DNA from: Gossypium raimondii
Taxonomy: Eukaryota; Streptophyta; Magnoliopsida; Malvales; Malvaceae
Length of the DNA: 64,000 bases
Assembly: GCF_025698545.1 (NCBI RefSeq)
Contig: NC_068575.1
Location: forward strand, 49,051,980 to 49,115,979
Direction: 5' to 3'
In this document: positions 1-12,625 of the stretch, in pieces
Layout of the letters: every line of letters begins with the position of its first letter
Numbering within the stretch: position 1 is the first letter of the stretch
The notes under the pieces: generated by a model
What the model was told of the DNA's origin: nothing
Seen by the model: only the letters and a program-made list of their open reading frames with translations
Database searches by the model: none
Made by a program: the position numbers and the translations under genes

Positions 1-2
1 CG

Positions 3-77
3 AGAATGAGAGCAGGGATTGATGAGTTGATTGGTAAAGTGGAATGTGTAGTTCAACAATTTGGGTTGCTCGGATGA
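3..77 (+). other. Possible 3' end of a coding exon cut by the window edge
   Basis: An open frame enters from the left edge and ends at a TGA at 75-77. It gives about 24 residues, alternating charged and hydrophobic (GIDELIGKVECVVQQFG), which could be the amphipathic tail of a protein. The AT content rises sharply after the stop, which fits the end of a gene. It is too short to assign to a family, and chance openness cannot be excluded. Confidence 0.2.
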
Positions 78-2827
78 TGTCTCAGCAATTTCTTGTCATT
101 GGACCCCTTCGAATCTATTTCAGGATATATAATATCAACAATCTCAACCTCATCAAAATAGTAGTTTTTTAGATCATATTTGTAAAAACATGATGCTTAT
201 AATACATAATGTTTTTGTTTTTATTTTTAACAAACATGATGATGATATTACAAAATTAGATAACTTTTTCTGATCATGTGATTTGTTTATAGATCACGTG
301 ATTGATGTGGGAAAAATATCACCTCTTTTAATGGCAATTTAGCATCTGACTCAAGAAACATAATTTATTTTGTATTTTTAAGAGTTTTTTTTTTTTTGTT
401 AAGGTGAAAAGACCTTATAATTTAATAAAACGGAATGTGGTGAATAAAAACAAGTGCGGTGGTAGATGGTGATAGAAGTGATAAACGGTCAAGAACGATA
501 AAAATAGTGATGTTATAACAATAACAGAGAAAAGATTAAATCTTAAAAAACCCAAATTTATAAAAAGATCAAAAGTCTCCAAATGAAATATTTGGGAGAA
601 ATTAGTTAATGTGCTTATATATATTCTTCATATCCGTTTTACGATCTATGTTCGAGGTTCATGGCTGCTCTTCCCAACAATTTCGTTTCTAAAGTTCGAA
701 CTTGAATCCTCCTTTTGAGAGTGCAATGTGCCTTACCATTTTTTGATAAAAAGAGAAATTGCGAAATGATAATAGTTACACTCAAGTATTATTTTTGATA
801 AATAAAGTATTACTTGTTTATCAAATAAAAGTGTATTTTTCACTTAACGAGGAGAGGAAGTACTTGTATTTTAGAAAAAGGTTAAGAAGCATTTGCTTTA
901 ACAATGTTCATATTCTAAACTTCCCAAGGGAGAACATCTCGAAAGCTAGCTCCAAAGTGTTCCCAACATGATGTTGTTCACAACATAGTGTGAGTGTGAT
1001 TCTTAAGGTTAATTGTTCCTAATATTATTCCTGTAATTTTTGCAGAATGAAGAAGTTGTTCCCGACTGGAGGTCTGGTGAAGAATAATAATTCCCAATCA
1101 AATAAAAACAAACATCTAGAATATTATTTCAGAAAATAATTTTAAACTATAAATAAATTTTTATCTTTATTATTCAAATAGTAAAAAAAAAAAAAAAAAG
1201 ACCTCACATATTAATTTCTTCACTGTGTTTTATTCCCTTTGCCCTTGGTTAGGTAAAATTCTTAAATTACTTGCCACATGTTTAGCTTCAATCTTTGAAA
1301 CATAACACGATTCATGTTACGGCCTCCATTGTACATAAAAAGGAATAATCTGGATACCTTAGTTTTGGTATATGTAAGTAGATTTTTATTCCAAAATGAA
1401 TGAAAAAGTTTTCGTTTTTGTTAATTTTACTGACATGGCATCTAATTATTTTTTTATAAAAATTTTAAATTTTTTTAATAATTTTATAATTTTAAATAAT
1501 TGTAATGACTCTTATAAACATTTTAAAATTTTTAAACTTAATTAGATGCTAACATATCATCACATGACAATTCACATATACTCAATAAAGTTAACAAACA
1601 ATAACTTTTTATTCATTTTGAGGTGATTTAACAAAAAAAAAAAAACAAGTTTAAAGAGTAGAAAAGATGAAAAATTAAATGAAGAACTAAAATGAACTTT
1701 TCTGTAAAGTTGGAGGGCCAAATAAGTTATTATGCCATCATAGAAAATATCGGAAATCGAAGCTTTACATATGATTGGCAATCCTGGTTTCATCATATTA
1801 GCAGAAGGCGCCATAGTTTTCACAGTTACAGCTGCTGGGTTCTGAGGCAGAGAGGATTTAATGGCCGCCCAAGTGATTGTCATGTATTAACAACAAATGA
1901 AACATACTTGGTTGAACCTTTGCAGTTGTCGCATTAAAGCCAACACGTAAGATAAAAAAGTAGAACAAAACTTGTAATTAAAAGGATTTGAATGCAAATG
2001 GTGGAAGGAGTGTTTTAGAAAGATGCCCTAGGAAGATTGGTAGAATATTCTGAATTCATCAACTGAAAGTTAAACCGGTGTAATTCTAGGTTCCCAATCC
2101 AATCCATCATTTAAATACAACCTCAAATAAAAATGGTTTATTGATTATAGTAAATAAAACCACGTATGTTGCTTAGCAGAATAAGAAATTATAGGTTCAA
2201 TCAAATATGATACCTTTTTTTTTTTCTTTTTAGACTGGTTCAAGAGATCATCCAACCAACCGATTCAATTGTTTCAAGTTTCAACCATGCTAAGAGCTTG
2301 AATTCTGAATCTCAGGCTCTTGCATCTAATAATAAAACAGTATTATTGATTTATGTTTAATACTATAACAAGGGATTAGGCATCTGCAGCCTGCAGGTTA
2401 AGAGACCAACCTACTATTCTCCTGGCTCAATGCATCCTTAAATTAGAATTGAGAAGGTTGATTTTCCTATTTATAAATTAACCTAAACTCTAAAGATTTA
2501 AACTTTTATTTCTCAGGAAATGATACTCAATTTATCTAGCTTTTCTAAGTGAAACCATTGAACATTACAGTCCAGAAAGATGTTCTCAGGATCAAAATTG
2601 GCATGCCAAGTAATATGGAAACCAAAAAAAAAAAAGGAAAAAAAGGTAGTAGGAGCTATCCTGGTTTGACTTACAGTGTACGGGTACTAACAGCAACAAT
2701 GCCCTCGAAATCACTTTAATACTAACCATAACTTCGGTAAGCTCTTTGTTTGTTGGATCCTTTCTCTGAATATAAGATCTTTGGGTGGGGGAAGAAGCCC
2801 ACGTTCTATAAGAACAATCCTTCTCTG
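78..2827. other. AT-rich intergenic region, no supported gene
   Basis: Non-coding, AT-rich DNA with poly-A/T runs (near 386, 1184, 1636, 2216, 2625). It contains one copy of a dispersed repeat (about 640-750). A short exon-like frame at 1046-1087 (after a TTTTTGCAG) and a minus-strand frame within 1572-1883 were seen, but neither connects to other exons. The last 100-150 bases before 2828 should be the 3' UTR of the RNase E/G-like gene, which is read leftward. Confidence 0.5.
640..750. repeat. Dispersed repeat, copy 1
   Basis: About 110 bases resemble 21055-21165. Both carry a GTTCGAGGTTCA-like start, an AAAGTT..AACTT/AAACT..AATCCTCC core, and a TTGAGAGTGCAATGTGCCTTAC-like tail. The core resembles a degenerate tRNA B-box, which would fit a SINE-derived fragment, but no A-box or poly-A tail is clear. 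Confidence 0.4.
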
Positions 2828-5800
2828 TTATTTCCTATCAACCTTGGCCCTCTTAACTGGAACAAGCGTCAGTTTCTTCCCAGATTTGCTAGTTCCGGCT
2901 TCTGCTGTTCTAAGCATTGATATAGCCACTTGATGCTGGTTTTTGCCTGCTTTCTCTTCTGTAAATGGTTTCAACTCAAATGCTCCCCGGGTGAAACCTC
3001 GTGCAACCTGTGTAATAAAATTATGGTGATCAGTGAAAAAATGGCAAAATAACACTGTAGAATACAAACAAATCATCCAGACAATGTTTAGTTCCAGCCA
3101 AATCCACATACAAAAATTATTCAGGTTCAATCAAATTTTTTGCAAAAACACAAATGATAGTAGTGGTCAAGAATGTCAAGGTAGAAGGTAGATAACATGT
3201 TCTGTTGATGCATGATCCTGAACTAGATGAATTACCACCTAAAAGAGACTTCGACAATAACTGGGAATTGAGGGATGATGAGACAATGAACAAGCATGTC
3301 TATGGACAAATAATGCCAAATACCAAGCATACAACAGTTGAATATTTGAATACTGAGTTAAAAGAAATGTATTTGAACTGTATCATTTATATGCTAACTT
3401 TAAAAATGCAGAAATGAAATAACTCAATGAGCATGATGCACCTTCAAAAGAATCCAAACTTTCAGGGAACTACTCAAAATTGCAAGTCTTGTCCTTTTCC
3501 CCGAAGTTAAGTAATTGCACATGTGTTGGTCAACCCTCAGGATAAATCTTGGCCAAGATTTTGGGTTTTCAGGGTGTGTCTTCTGTTTCATCACCGCCTG
3601 ATGCCAAAAGAGAGAAAGGTATAAACAGATGATTTTGTCATTCCCATTAAAAGAAGAGGAAAACAAGGTCTTATTATAACCGAAATTAGGACAAAACTTC
3701 ATTAAACTCTTATCATTCAGTTGCAAAATGAGAAATGCCCAGAATATATATATAAAACTTACAAGTAATCGACCAATTTCTTGTTCAATTTTTGAAAAGG
3801 AGGTCTCCAAAGCTTCAACCCTCCCCGTACCATGACAACAAGTGCATGGTTCACTAACCATAAATGTGACGCTAGGCCGAACCTGTTCAAAGATTACACC
3901 AATTATAAGTTTAAAGAAATAGTTCAGGTAGAATTGAAGATTAAATATTGTCATTTGAAAATAAGGTTTTATCTTGGGTTCCAAATTAGGATAAATTAGG
4001 ACCAGGTATAGATATACATCATTCATAGGAGCAAAGTTCCCCGAAAATTAGAAATAAAATTTCAGGAACCAGCATACCCTCTTTCTTGTTATTTCCATGA
4101 GCCCATGTTTCGATAATTCAGAGACTTTCACCATTGATCGGTCTCTCTCAACTGCTTTCTTAACTTCTTCATATACTAATCTCTTGTTTGCTGAAAATTA
4201 GAGCCAAGTAAACATCAATGAGAGATTTCCTTAACTCCATGGAAGTTAGAACACTTCAAGACTAACTAGTTTTACTACTTCAAGCATGTAGCATGTACCC
4301 CGAGCAGTCTAATAATAAGTTGGAGAGTGTGAGAGAGAGAGAGAGAGAGAATTATAATGTATATAGTATTTTCATGTTCACTAGAGCAGCTAACTGAGAC
4401 AGAGAAAAAATTCACAATAACTGTAGCATACTTCTAACAGTCTAAGCAAGACATATAGCAATTAAAAGGTGAAAGAGAGAACTCCGATGAACACAGATAA
4501 CAAATATTCATAGAAAACATAACATAAGCATCTAGAGCAATTTCAATAGACAGACAGGAAGCAAAGATAGCCGTAAAAGAAAGAGAGAGAGAGAGAGAGA
4601 CTCACAGTCATCTGCCATATCAATAAAATCCACTACAATAATGCCACCAATATCCCTAAGCCGTAACTCCCTAGCAATCTGAAAAATAGTATTTACTGTT
4701 TAATAACAAATCCTTTGATACAATGGTCAGCATGGGTGGATAATTTATTGAAAACAACATACAAAAAGAACAAGAGGCTGCAAGGAAGATTAATTATGCA
4801 TAGTATACAAGCACTTAATAAAAGATACTTACCCTTGTTTCTTTCCCCTTACTACCTCCTCTCTCCTACACTAACTAAAGATGAAGCTTCTCATTTTTAA
4901 CGTTGAGTAGCATTACTGACTTTATATCAAGGTAAATAATTATTGGGATACAGAAGCTGAATTTTTTAAATTTTAATACAAAAGGTAAGTAGCATGATTG
5001 TGTTTATATCAGTTGAATTGATTATTGCCATTCACAACAAGGGTCTTAGAGTTGACATCTGCAACCACTATGAGATAAAGTGATTACCCATCTCACATGC
5101 AATAAAAAATCACTAATAGTTGGAGTATAAAGAAACCAATTAACAATACCTAATTATATTTCTGAATAAAGTAATAAAAAATTTAGGATCCATTGTCCAA
5201 AGGCATATTTCCTCTCTCAGATTGATGAAACCAACATATGAATTATGATTGTGGGATGGATGTGCATACAAAGTGGAAAAAAATAATTACAATAAAATTT
5301 GTTCAACCTACTTGTTTTGCAGCAGCAAGATTGACATCCAAAGTGGCTTTTTCCTGTGATGTTCCATGACCAAACATCCCATGTCCTCCATTCACATCAA
5401 TTGAGACTAAGGCCTCTGTTTGTTCAATCACCAAGGAACCTCCATTTGGTAGTGGAACCCTGTTGGCAAGAGTTGTACATGACATCAGACAGGAAACATA
5501 GAAGGTATAGAACATTCCCCAGGAACACAGCAGCAACATTACATAACCATCAGTGGGGGGGGGGGGGGAGTTATCAATTTGGCTTCTCTGATAGGAATGA
5601 ATTAGAACTATTCAACTTATTTATTTAACTTTTTAAGATCATCTCCGTAACTGTAGCTTGCGGTATGTTTAAGTGGCATATGTGAGTTTGAGAAAAGGAC
5701 AAAACATAGCAGAGATGCCTGGAAAACTCAGAAGCCAATTAAAGGAACAGATAATTTGACTGCCAGTTCTTGGGTCTAAGCACCCCATTTCAAAAAGTGG

Positions 5801-8800
5801 CTTTAAAGATAGCTAAAATCTCTCTTCCAGACCCAATTCTCTAATTAATTCACGGATAGTTAATCAGCTGATATAAGGAATCAAATCTATCAGGAGATCA
5901 GGGAACGTTATAAGAATTTACAAAGTTCACAAACCCATCCTCACAGCTACAATTTACCTAAAAATTAAGAGCATTTGCATATAACAGCTATCCTCACCTT
6001 TTGCTAAGGATACTGTTGATCTCTTCCTCAATGTTGAATGCATCAAAAAGGGGAATTCTTTTATCGTATAACTCTACTCGATCACAAAGATCAGGAGCTA
6101 TATCCTGAAGATAGTTGGTAACCTGACACCAAAAGAAGAGTTGATATCACGCTATCTCATAGCAAATAACTAATAAAGGAACAGTGAGATGTATGGATAA
6201 CAATGATGCTAAAATCAGAAATATTGGGTAAAAATATATGAGCCATTTTTTCTTTATAAACAAAATAAATTCAGTAACTTTAACTATGTTTAAAATTTCA
6301 CCAAGAAGAAAAATTAAATAGAACTGAGGATACACCATGAATGGAAATAAAAAACATGCATGCGTGCATGCAGATGGAGAAGCATTCATTGCCTCAGTCC
6401 TAATAATGTAATACCTCATGATATGTTCTTGGCGAGTCAACTACCATTTTGTTAACCTGAAAGGTACATGAAAAAAGAGGTGATATTAGGTGATACTGAA
6501 AGACTATCATAAGCTCCTGGTGTAAAATAAAACATCTGAAAGGGTATACGGAAGAATGGAAGACAAGATAAATGACAGACTTACATTATCATTAAAGTAA
6601 TCCTGAACAACTGAGAGTGTTTGACCCATTGCTCTATGCAGCAAAACAGGTGTTGCCCCTTCTACACCTTCATCTGCTGCAAGAGCTGCAGATTTAGCAT
6701 GTTCTACTATATTTTTCCAAGTCGAAAGCAAACCTTCCAAGTCTTTCTGCAGCTCCTCCAAAGAACGTCCAGTGGCAACAGTCCTTACAGTTAGACCAAA
6801 CCCCTGCGGCTGCAAAGTTTTTGCTATGACTTTCAGGCGTGTACGCTCAACACCAGTTATCTTTTTTGAGACTCCAATTCTGTCGCAACAAGCGAGTAAT
6901 ATCTGCAACCCAGGAAAACTACTTCAGAAAAATAAGCAACTTATAGAGTCATGCTTTAGACAGAGCAGAGATGGAATTGAAGTAGGAGAAACAAGAGAAA
7001 ATACCCAGAATCTGCTTCTTAATTTTGGATAAGGAGTCAGAGTGGGACCTTTTGTACCCAATCCTTCTTTCACAACTTGCACAATTATTTTGGTGCCCTT
7101 TCGAACATGGTGCCACTTGTTTTCATCAGCACCCTCTATATCTTGGGAATGTGACACAGAACAGCTATTAGACATTTCTAAAGAAGAGGCACCGATAAGA
7201 TTTCCTTCTAAGTGGTGCTCTCCATCTAACAAATCTTCAAAATCAGCATCCACTTCACCATAATCAACTACACTACCATTCACGTTCTCTTTAAGAACTC
7301 CTAAAACATCAAAATCATCACCAACATCATTACCATCAGAGTTATTATGCATAAATTGCATATCCTCGTCCTCAAAGTCATCTTCTGCAGCATCTTCAAA
7401 GAAAACATCTTCGGAGGAAGGTTCAATTTCATTTGCTGCTGAAGGCTCACTAAGACTGCCAGAAGCAAAATCTTTGGCTTGTTTCTTTTTCCTCTGACGA
7501 AATGGAGGGAATATGAATGGTTCTCTGTTGTGCTTTATGTCCATAAGAGAGTGTCTTGAACTTCCAATATTTACAAATGCACCACCCATATGGGGAACAA
7601 GTTTTGTAACTACTCCTAAATATACACTATCACACTGTACATGACTTTTAACTGGTTCAAGTAACAACTCAACCAGTTTACCATCTTCCAGTACAGCAAT
7701 CCTTTGCATGGTACATATCGAAGAATTAATCAAAATAACAGTAGATACAGAGTCCTTGAAAATTAAACGGCTGTTTTCTTCGGACAAAAACTTCTCAGTA
7801 ATTTGGTCATGCTGATTATTTGCTTCCAACCTGGTTTTCTCATCTTTGGCACTGTTGGCCTCCATACCATCCCCATAACTGAGAAAGGACAGAGGTGAAT
7901 GCAAAAACCAAGGTTCCTCAACAGGCTGGTCTCTTTCAGAAATAGTAGAATATAATCCCTCCTCTGCATCACTAATTGCAACCATATCACTTGGTTCTAT
8001 TTCATCCATGCCTATAAGGTCATTCAAGAAGGGCTTTGCTTCGCTTAGATCACTTTCATGATGTTTCATAATCTTATCTTCATCTGTCAAAGCACTGGAA
8101 GCATTTGAGTGTTCAGAAACATTTTAAAGAAGTAAGTTACATAAAAAATGTCCCCAAAATAGAGATGTTACCTTCAGCTTGAGAGACTGAAGGTTTTATT
8201 GGAGTACTGATTTCCTCAATCCACGACCCCCAAGCATGCGGTAGATAGGTTTCAGATTTAGGACTCATCCATGAATCTCTCACTATGATTTTTCTTTCTG
8301 GCTTCTTACGTGGAGGAACTGACAAAGAAAATTGTGGCCCAGGTCTCCAAGTGATGTCAGATAAAGGCTGCTTTTCTCCTTTTATGAAATAATTATACTT
8401 GAAATTTACACCACCAGCTATCTGCCAAATATCAGTGAATATAATTTACCCAAATGACCAGGTTCATTTTTTGTATGAATATGTAACAGTTATTGTCAAC
8501 CTACCTTTAATCAAAAGAAAGGCCCTATAAATCAAAACTCCATTGTAAAAGAAAAAATAGAGATCTAAAGGATATCATTATTCTTTATTTTTTGTCAGGA
8601 TAAACTTCATTGTTGCCAAGGTGGCAAAAGAATATGTCCTCAAGACTTTTGACACTGTTTTACATCCTAAAGAAGGACAACTGTGCCACTTATCAAAGTT
8701 GAATCAGCCTACCTTGACTTCAGCCATCCATATGTTTGCATGTTCAGTAGGAGACATTAGGATTGCGGTCTCTGGTTTCCAGCAGCCTAAGGCAACAGGT

Positions 8801-10353
8801 TCCCCACTAATGTAGAGGAGTTGACCTTCTGCCAAATCTGCTTCCACAGTCCAAACTACCTCACATAGTCCTTCAAAAGTGGCAGTTGACAGACCTGAGA
8901 AAACTTAGTTCAGTTTGTCATTCTGAAATACAGGAAAGTATTTCCTGAGAAGATCGCATTATATGTGGATAACAATGGGGAAAAAAAAAAAAAAAACAAC
9001 AACAACATAAATTTGTGATAATCTTTAAGATTTATATTTCATTCTGAAATACAGGAAAGTATTTCCTGAGAAGGACAAATTTGTGATAATCTTTAAGATT
9101 TATATTTCCAGGAACAACATAAAAAGTCTAGATTTATCAAAGTCTGCAAGTAGAAATATTTGTCATATATAAATCTAACAGCAAAAAAGTGCTTGCTGTC
9201 AGTTAATATCATCACATCTACCAACAAAATAAAGGCATATAATGTTTTAAGTCAATAGAAAATAGCAAATTACGACTGTCACTTACCTTTCTTTGCAGAC
9301 ATAACTGGGGATCTTGTCAAAGAATTATGATTTGCAGCACACAGAGTAAATCTGAACACACTCCCAAGGGGTATGTGATGGCCAGGAAACCTGCTTCAAC
9401 AGTACAAATCAGTAGTTGATTTTGAAAGAGTGGGAAAGAGAAGAAGCAATTCCTTTTTTTAAGACATTTCAATCCAATGACATTCATGGTTTTCAACCAT
9501 GTCCAAACTGTAGTTCTGCCTCTTCCTACAACAATATATATATATATTAACGTTTTGCATTTGAAACAATTAGATTTCCCAGTTAAGGAAACAGATTCTA
9601 GAAAGTAAATAAGTATAATGCAACAAAAATGCACAAACATGAGTTCACAGCTTGAGTATATTAGGTGCTGTTTTCGCTCTTGAATAAGTCCAACAAATTG
9701 AAATTACAACACCACCAAGAAGGTGGTGAACATGTTCATTGGAGCATCATTAGTATCAAAAAATACAACTTTATAGGTTCTCGAATTACATACCACATAA
9801 TTGCAAGAAGGAGACCCCCATTCATAGGGTGATACCCAAGCAATTGAGTTAACAAGAAGTAATTATAACTAATAACGAGGCTTCTTTCATTAATACTTGA
9901 GGATGAAGTGTTCTTAGCAGTGGCATTCAGCACGAAATGCAAATTATCCATTTAAAAAACTTTTGATAACCAAGGGATGTTAAAGCCCCTATTAATGCAT
10001 ATCAGCTACTTCTACCGTTCTACGAATATAATAAGCCTGTTTAAAAATTATAATTCAATAAAGCTATCCAACTAATTCTGTTCTAAGACACTAATGAAAA
10101 AGTAAGGAAATCAAAAGAAGAATAGAAAATTGAAAAACAAGCTCCCACCTTTCACAGCTTTACAAAAATGCGTTAATCCTTATCCTTAAACAAAGGCAAT
10201 ATACGTTGAAAAAATAAAATAAAACGGAGCAGACGGTACGTACGGTGATAAGAAATTAAAGGAGCGAATCAGACAAGAAGGAGTTCGTGGCAAGAAGAGA
10301 GTGCAAGGGCGAGGCGGAGGCGGAGGCCGAGGCCAGGCTTCTAAGACATCCAT
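2828..10353 (-). CDS. RNE: Ribonuclease E/G-like protein, chloroplastic, with CBM20 domain (14 exons, 999 aa)
   Basis: Plant homologue of bacterial RNase E/G, an endonuclease that processes chloroplast transcripts. Exons (minus strand): 10353-10244, 9390-9287, 8894-8713, 8421-8172, 8083-7005, 6902-6585, 6456-6415, 6122-5998, 5459-5312, 4678-4606, 4190-4078, 3882-3763, 3597-3442, 3007-2828. All introns are GT-AG, every phase closes, and the CDS is exactly 3000 nt, matching the family's roughly 1000 residues. The first about 70 residues are Pro/Arg/Ser-rich, as in a transit peptide. Residues about 79-185 form a CBM20 starch-binding domain (LCEVVWTVEADL; later WRPGPQF). An S1-like segment lies at about 365-403, then an acidic insertion (about 430-530). 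Catalytic aspartates are expected at D758 (SIDVNGG) and D803 (VVDFIDM). C861 and C864 (CTCC) correspond to the zinc-link cysteines. The start is the MDV methionine at 10353. Nothing suggests inactivation. Confidence 0.95.
4331..4350. repeat. (GA)10 microsatellite in an RNE intron
   Basis: A pure GA run inside the intron between exons 10 and 11 of the RNase E/G-like gene. It is a likely length-polymorphic marker. Confidence 0.9.
4582..4600. repeat. GA microsatellite abutting an RNE splice donor
   Basis: A GA run that in the gene's sense reads as a CT run beginning five bases after the exon-10 donor GT at 4605-4604. It is the second GA tract in the same intron. Pyrimidine repeats this close to a donor could affect splicing, but that is inference. 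Confidence 0.85.
8918..9110. repeat. Local partial duplication inside an RNE intron
   Basis: The block beginning CATTCTGAAATACAGGAAAG occurs at about 8919 and again at about 9041. The block AAATTTGTGATAATCTTTAA occurs at about 9010 and again at about 9067. Together they mark a tandem duplication of roughly 125 bases interrupted by an A-rich stretch (8981-9003), wholly within the intron between exons 2 and 3. Confidence 0.8.
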
Positions 10354-10759
10354 GAAAGTGGGGTGCAGGAGCTCAGTGAAGTAAAGCATGGCGTAAGCCC
10401 CAAAGAAGGTAAATTTGAGGAGATAGCACGGGCAGTTTCGTCATTCAGAGCTCGGAGGTTCACTGTTCGGAGCTTGAGATATTGGATTCGGCATTGGAGG
10501 ATAAATGGATAAATGTTATTTTTTTCCCTTGAACATATTCGAGGGGTTCTTTGGCTTTGTATGGTGCCGTCTGTCTCACGTGTGTGCATTCCCACACGTG
10601 ATACTGAAATTATTTTAATTTTTCGAAGTTAATATATACTGTTACCATAGCAAACTTCTTTTTAGGTATATTGCTACTAATTTTTTTTTTGTAATAACCT
10701 CATTATATATTTCAATTATATTTCTCTTTATAATATAATTCTTTGAATTAAGTATAGTT
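10354..10759 (-). promoter_or_regulatory. 5' UTR and promoter region of the RNE gene
   Basis: The sequence upstream of the RNE start codon is GC-richer than the flanks up to about 10600 and then becomes AT-rich. No convincing TATA box is seen. A palindromic-looking CACGTG-type pair lies near 10577-10602 (CTCACGTGTG, CACACGTGAT), which resembles G-box cores. Assignment as promoter rests on position only. The retrotransposon cluster begins at about 10760. Confidence 0.4.
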
Positions 10760-11059
10760 TGTCACGCCCTAAAAATGACGGATCCAAAAAGACTAGTGAG
10801 GTATGCATATTAATTGTTTTGGCGCACTATTATAGTATAATCCACCACTCCGCTAACTTGCTGGTAAATTAAAGTTTTAATGCATACTAGTGTAAGGTAT
10901 TTGCTCGTTGGCGGTAACTAAGGATTTAATTATAGGGTATCTTCAAGTGAAAAAAGAGTACGCCTAAAGAATAGTACACCCCAGAGTTTTGGCTGAGCAC
11001 GAAGAGCCTACTAAGTGAATGAGAAAATTGTAGGAGACTTAACTGTGTTGGACTGAGTA
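10760..11059 (+). mobile_element. LTR-like 5' fragment of a decayed gypsy element
   Basis: Starts TGTCACGCCCTAAAAATGAC, close to the TGTAACGCCCTAAAATTTG that opens the LTR at 11660. It is therefore probably a remnant of the 5' LTR, joined after deletion directly to the 3' part of the polyprotein at about 11079. No matching 5-bp target duplication was found (TAGTT before 10760 versus ATGTG after 17005). Confidence 0.35.
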
Positions 11060-11078
11060 AGATGAGCACCGGGTTTTA

Positions 11079-11630
11079 GGTCCTGAGCTAGTTTTCGAGA
11101 CCGAAAACACTATTCAGTTGATTCGAGACCGTCTAAAGGCTGTTTCTGATCCAAAAAAATCTTATGTTGATTTAAATAGGAATGATATCGAGTATGTTGT
11201 AGGTGATTGGGTATTTCTGAAAGTTTCCCCATGGAAAAAGGTCATCTGAATCGAAATGAATGGCAAGTTGAGCCTGAGGTTCATTAGACCATATCGTATT
11301 TTGAAACGTATCGGACCTATTGCTTATCTATTATAGTTACCGCCGGAGTTGGAGCAGATTCATGATGTGTTCCACGTCTCAATGTTGAGACGGCATCGAT
11401 TTAATCCGTTGCACATTGTCCCTATTGAGGAGATTGAGGTACGACTGGATCTAACTTTTGAAGAGGAACTTATTCAAATTCTGGATCGCGACGTTAAGGT
11501 ATTGAGGAAGAAAATTGTCCCTTTAGTTAAGGTTTTGTGGTGGAATCATGGCACTGAGGAGGCCACTTAGGAACCTGAAGATTCGATTCGACAGTAATAC
11601 CTGTATTTGTTTGAGTCTGGTAAATTTTGA
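11079..11630 (+). pseudogene. Ty3/gypsy polyprotein C-terminal fragment (integrase tail / chromodomain region)
   Basis: The frame reads the conserved end of gypsy integrases: IRDRLKAVSD, DWVFLKVSPW, RFIRPYRILKRIGPIAY, HDVFHVSMLRRHR, VPIEEIEVR, DLTFEEEL, then EDSIRQ. In-frame stops interrupt it (after KKVI, after AYLL, in EAT*EPED and after RQ), one of them matching a Trp codon turned into TAG. All of gag, protease, RT and RNase H is missing. The longest open piece is 11349-11570. It is followed by a purine-rich tract and a 3' LTR, as expected for the end of an element. Confidence 0.8.
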
Positions 11631-11644
11631 GGCCAAAATTTCTT

Positions 11645-11659
11645 TTAGGGGGAGAGAGT
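11645..11659 (+). other. Polypurine tract of the decayed gypsy element
   Basis: TTAGGGGGAGAGAGT lies immediately before the TGTAACGCCC start of the 3' LTR. This is the expected primer site for plus-strand synthesis in an LTR retrotransposon. Confidence 0.65.
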
Positions 11660-12625
11660 TGTAACGCCCTAAAATTTGAATGTTTGATTGTGGAATTCTA
11701 TAGTAATTAAGTCTTTGCATATGTGGTTATTTGATTTGTTCATGTGTTTAAAGTTAGAAGTTTAAGTCGCTTCTTAAGAAAGTTTTTGCTATTTTAGTCT
11801 AAACTAATCTTTATCCTTGATTTTTGGCTTAAGCTCAATTATGTGTAAATCTATATTAAGGATGAGCTTGTTGGTTTAATGGTTAAGCCTTTGTATACCC
11901 TTTGGTCTTGTGTTCAAGCTGCGATGCATGCGATATGGAAATATTTTTGTTAATTGTTAGAATTCTGATCGGTAGTTTTAAAACAGGAATTAAATGTTCT
12001 TCTTTTCTTCTTTCCTTCTTCTTTTCACTTTCTTTCTTTTTCCTTTTTCTTTTTCTTTTTTTTTTGTTTTGTCCTTCTCTTCTTTCTTTTTCTCTTTATT
12101 GTCAGCTTAGAATCGTACTTCTTATTTGCTACTGCTATCAGGTAAGTTTGTTTCGTTAATTTTGTAAGTTCGGTTGTTCAATTCCTGAAATCGTTGTTGA
12201 TTGTTGGCACTGTGGCAAAATTTGACTTCTTGCTTAAACTATTTGAATCCTTTGTTTATAAGTTCGATTGTTATTCTTTAAGAGAAAGTTTCAAAGATAA
12301 CGATCCTTATAATGTCCTAGATTCTTGATTGCGGTGGTGCAGAGGTAATTATTACGTGATTTAGAATTTTCTTGTGTCGAAACGTTTCGACAGGATTGGT
12401 TGTGCGATAATCTTAGTGTTGTTTCGAATTATCGCTTAATTGGTTATGGATTGTTTGTTTTAGAACTCGAGAATCTTCTACGTTATTCCGGCTTCGAAAC
12501 TACTTCAGGTGCGTATCGAAAATCCAAGTTTTTACGAATTTCGAATGCTGGAAAACATGGCTGTCAACGCCACACAACTGTATGAGCCGCAAGGTTGTGT
12601 GCTAGGACGTATGGTAAGCAGTGTA
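11660..12625 (+). mobile_element. 3' LTR of the gypsy element, first part
   Basis: Begins TGTAACGCCC directly after the polypurine tract. It holds a pyrimidine-rich block at about 11999-12108 (only C/T with few exceptions) and a tRNA-like segment at about 11865-11925 (GGTTTAATGGTTAAG, then GGTCTTGTGTTCAAGC). It is interrupted at 12625 by solo LTR A and resumes at 15851. The two parts sum to about 2.1 kb. Confidence 0.65.

Noticed and set aside
1046-1087. Exon-like frame NEEVVPDWRSGEE after TTTTTGCAG
   Set aside because: Only 13 codons, with no upstream exon in phase; chance is likely.
1572-1883. Minus-strand 103-aa frame (MTITWAAIKSSLPQNPAAV)
   Set aside because: The first 40 residues look protein-like but the rest is low-complexity Phe/Leu, and no flanking exon or family was recognised.
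4715-4900. Plus-strand frame within an RNE intron
   Set aside because: It lies in an intron of a well-supported gene on the other strand and has no similarity.
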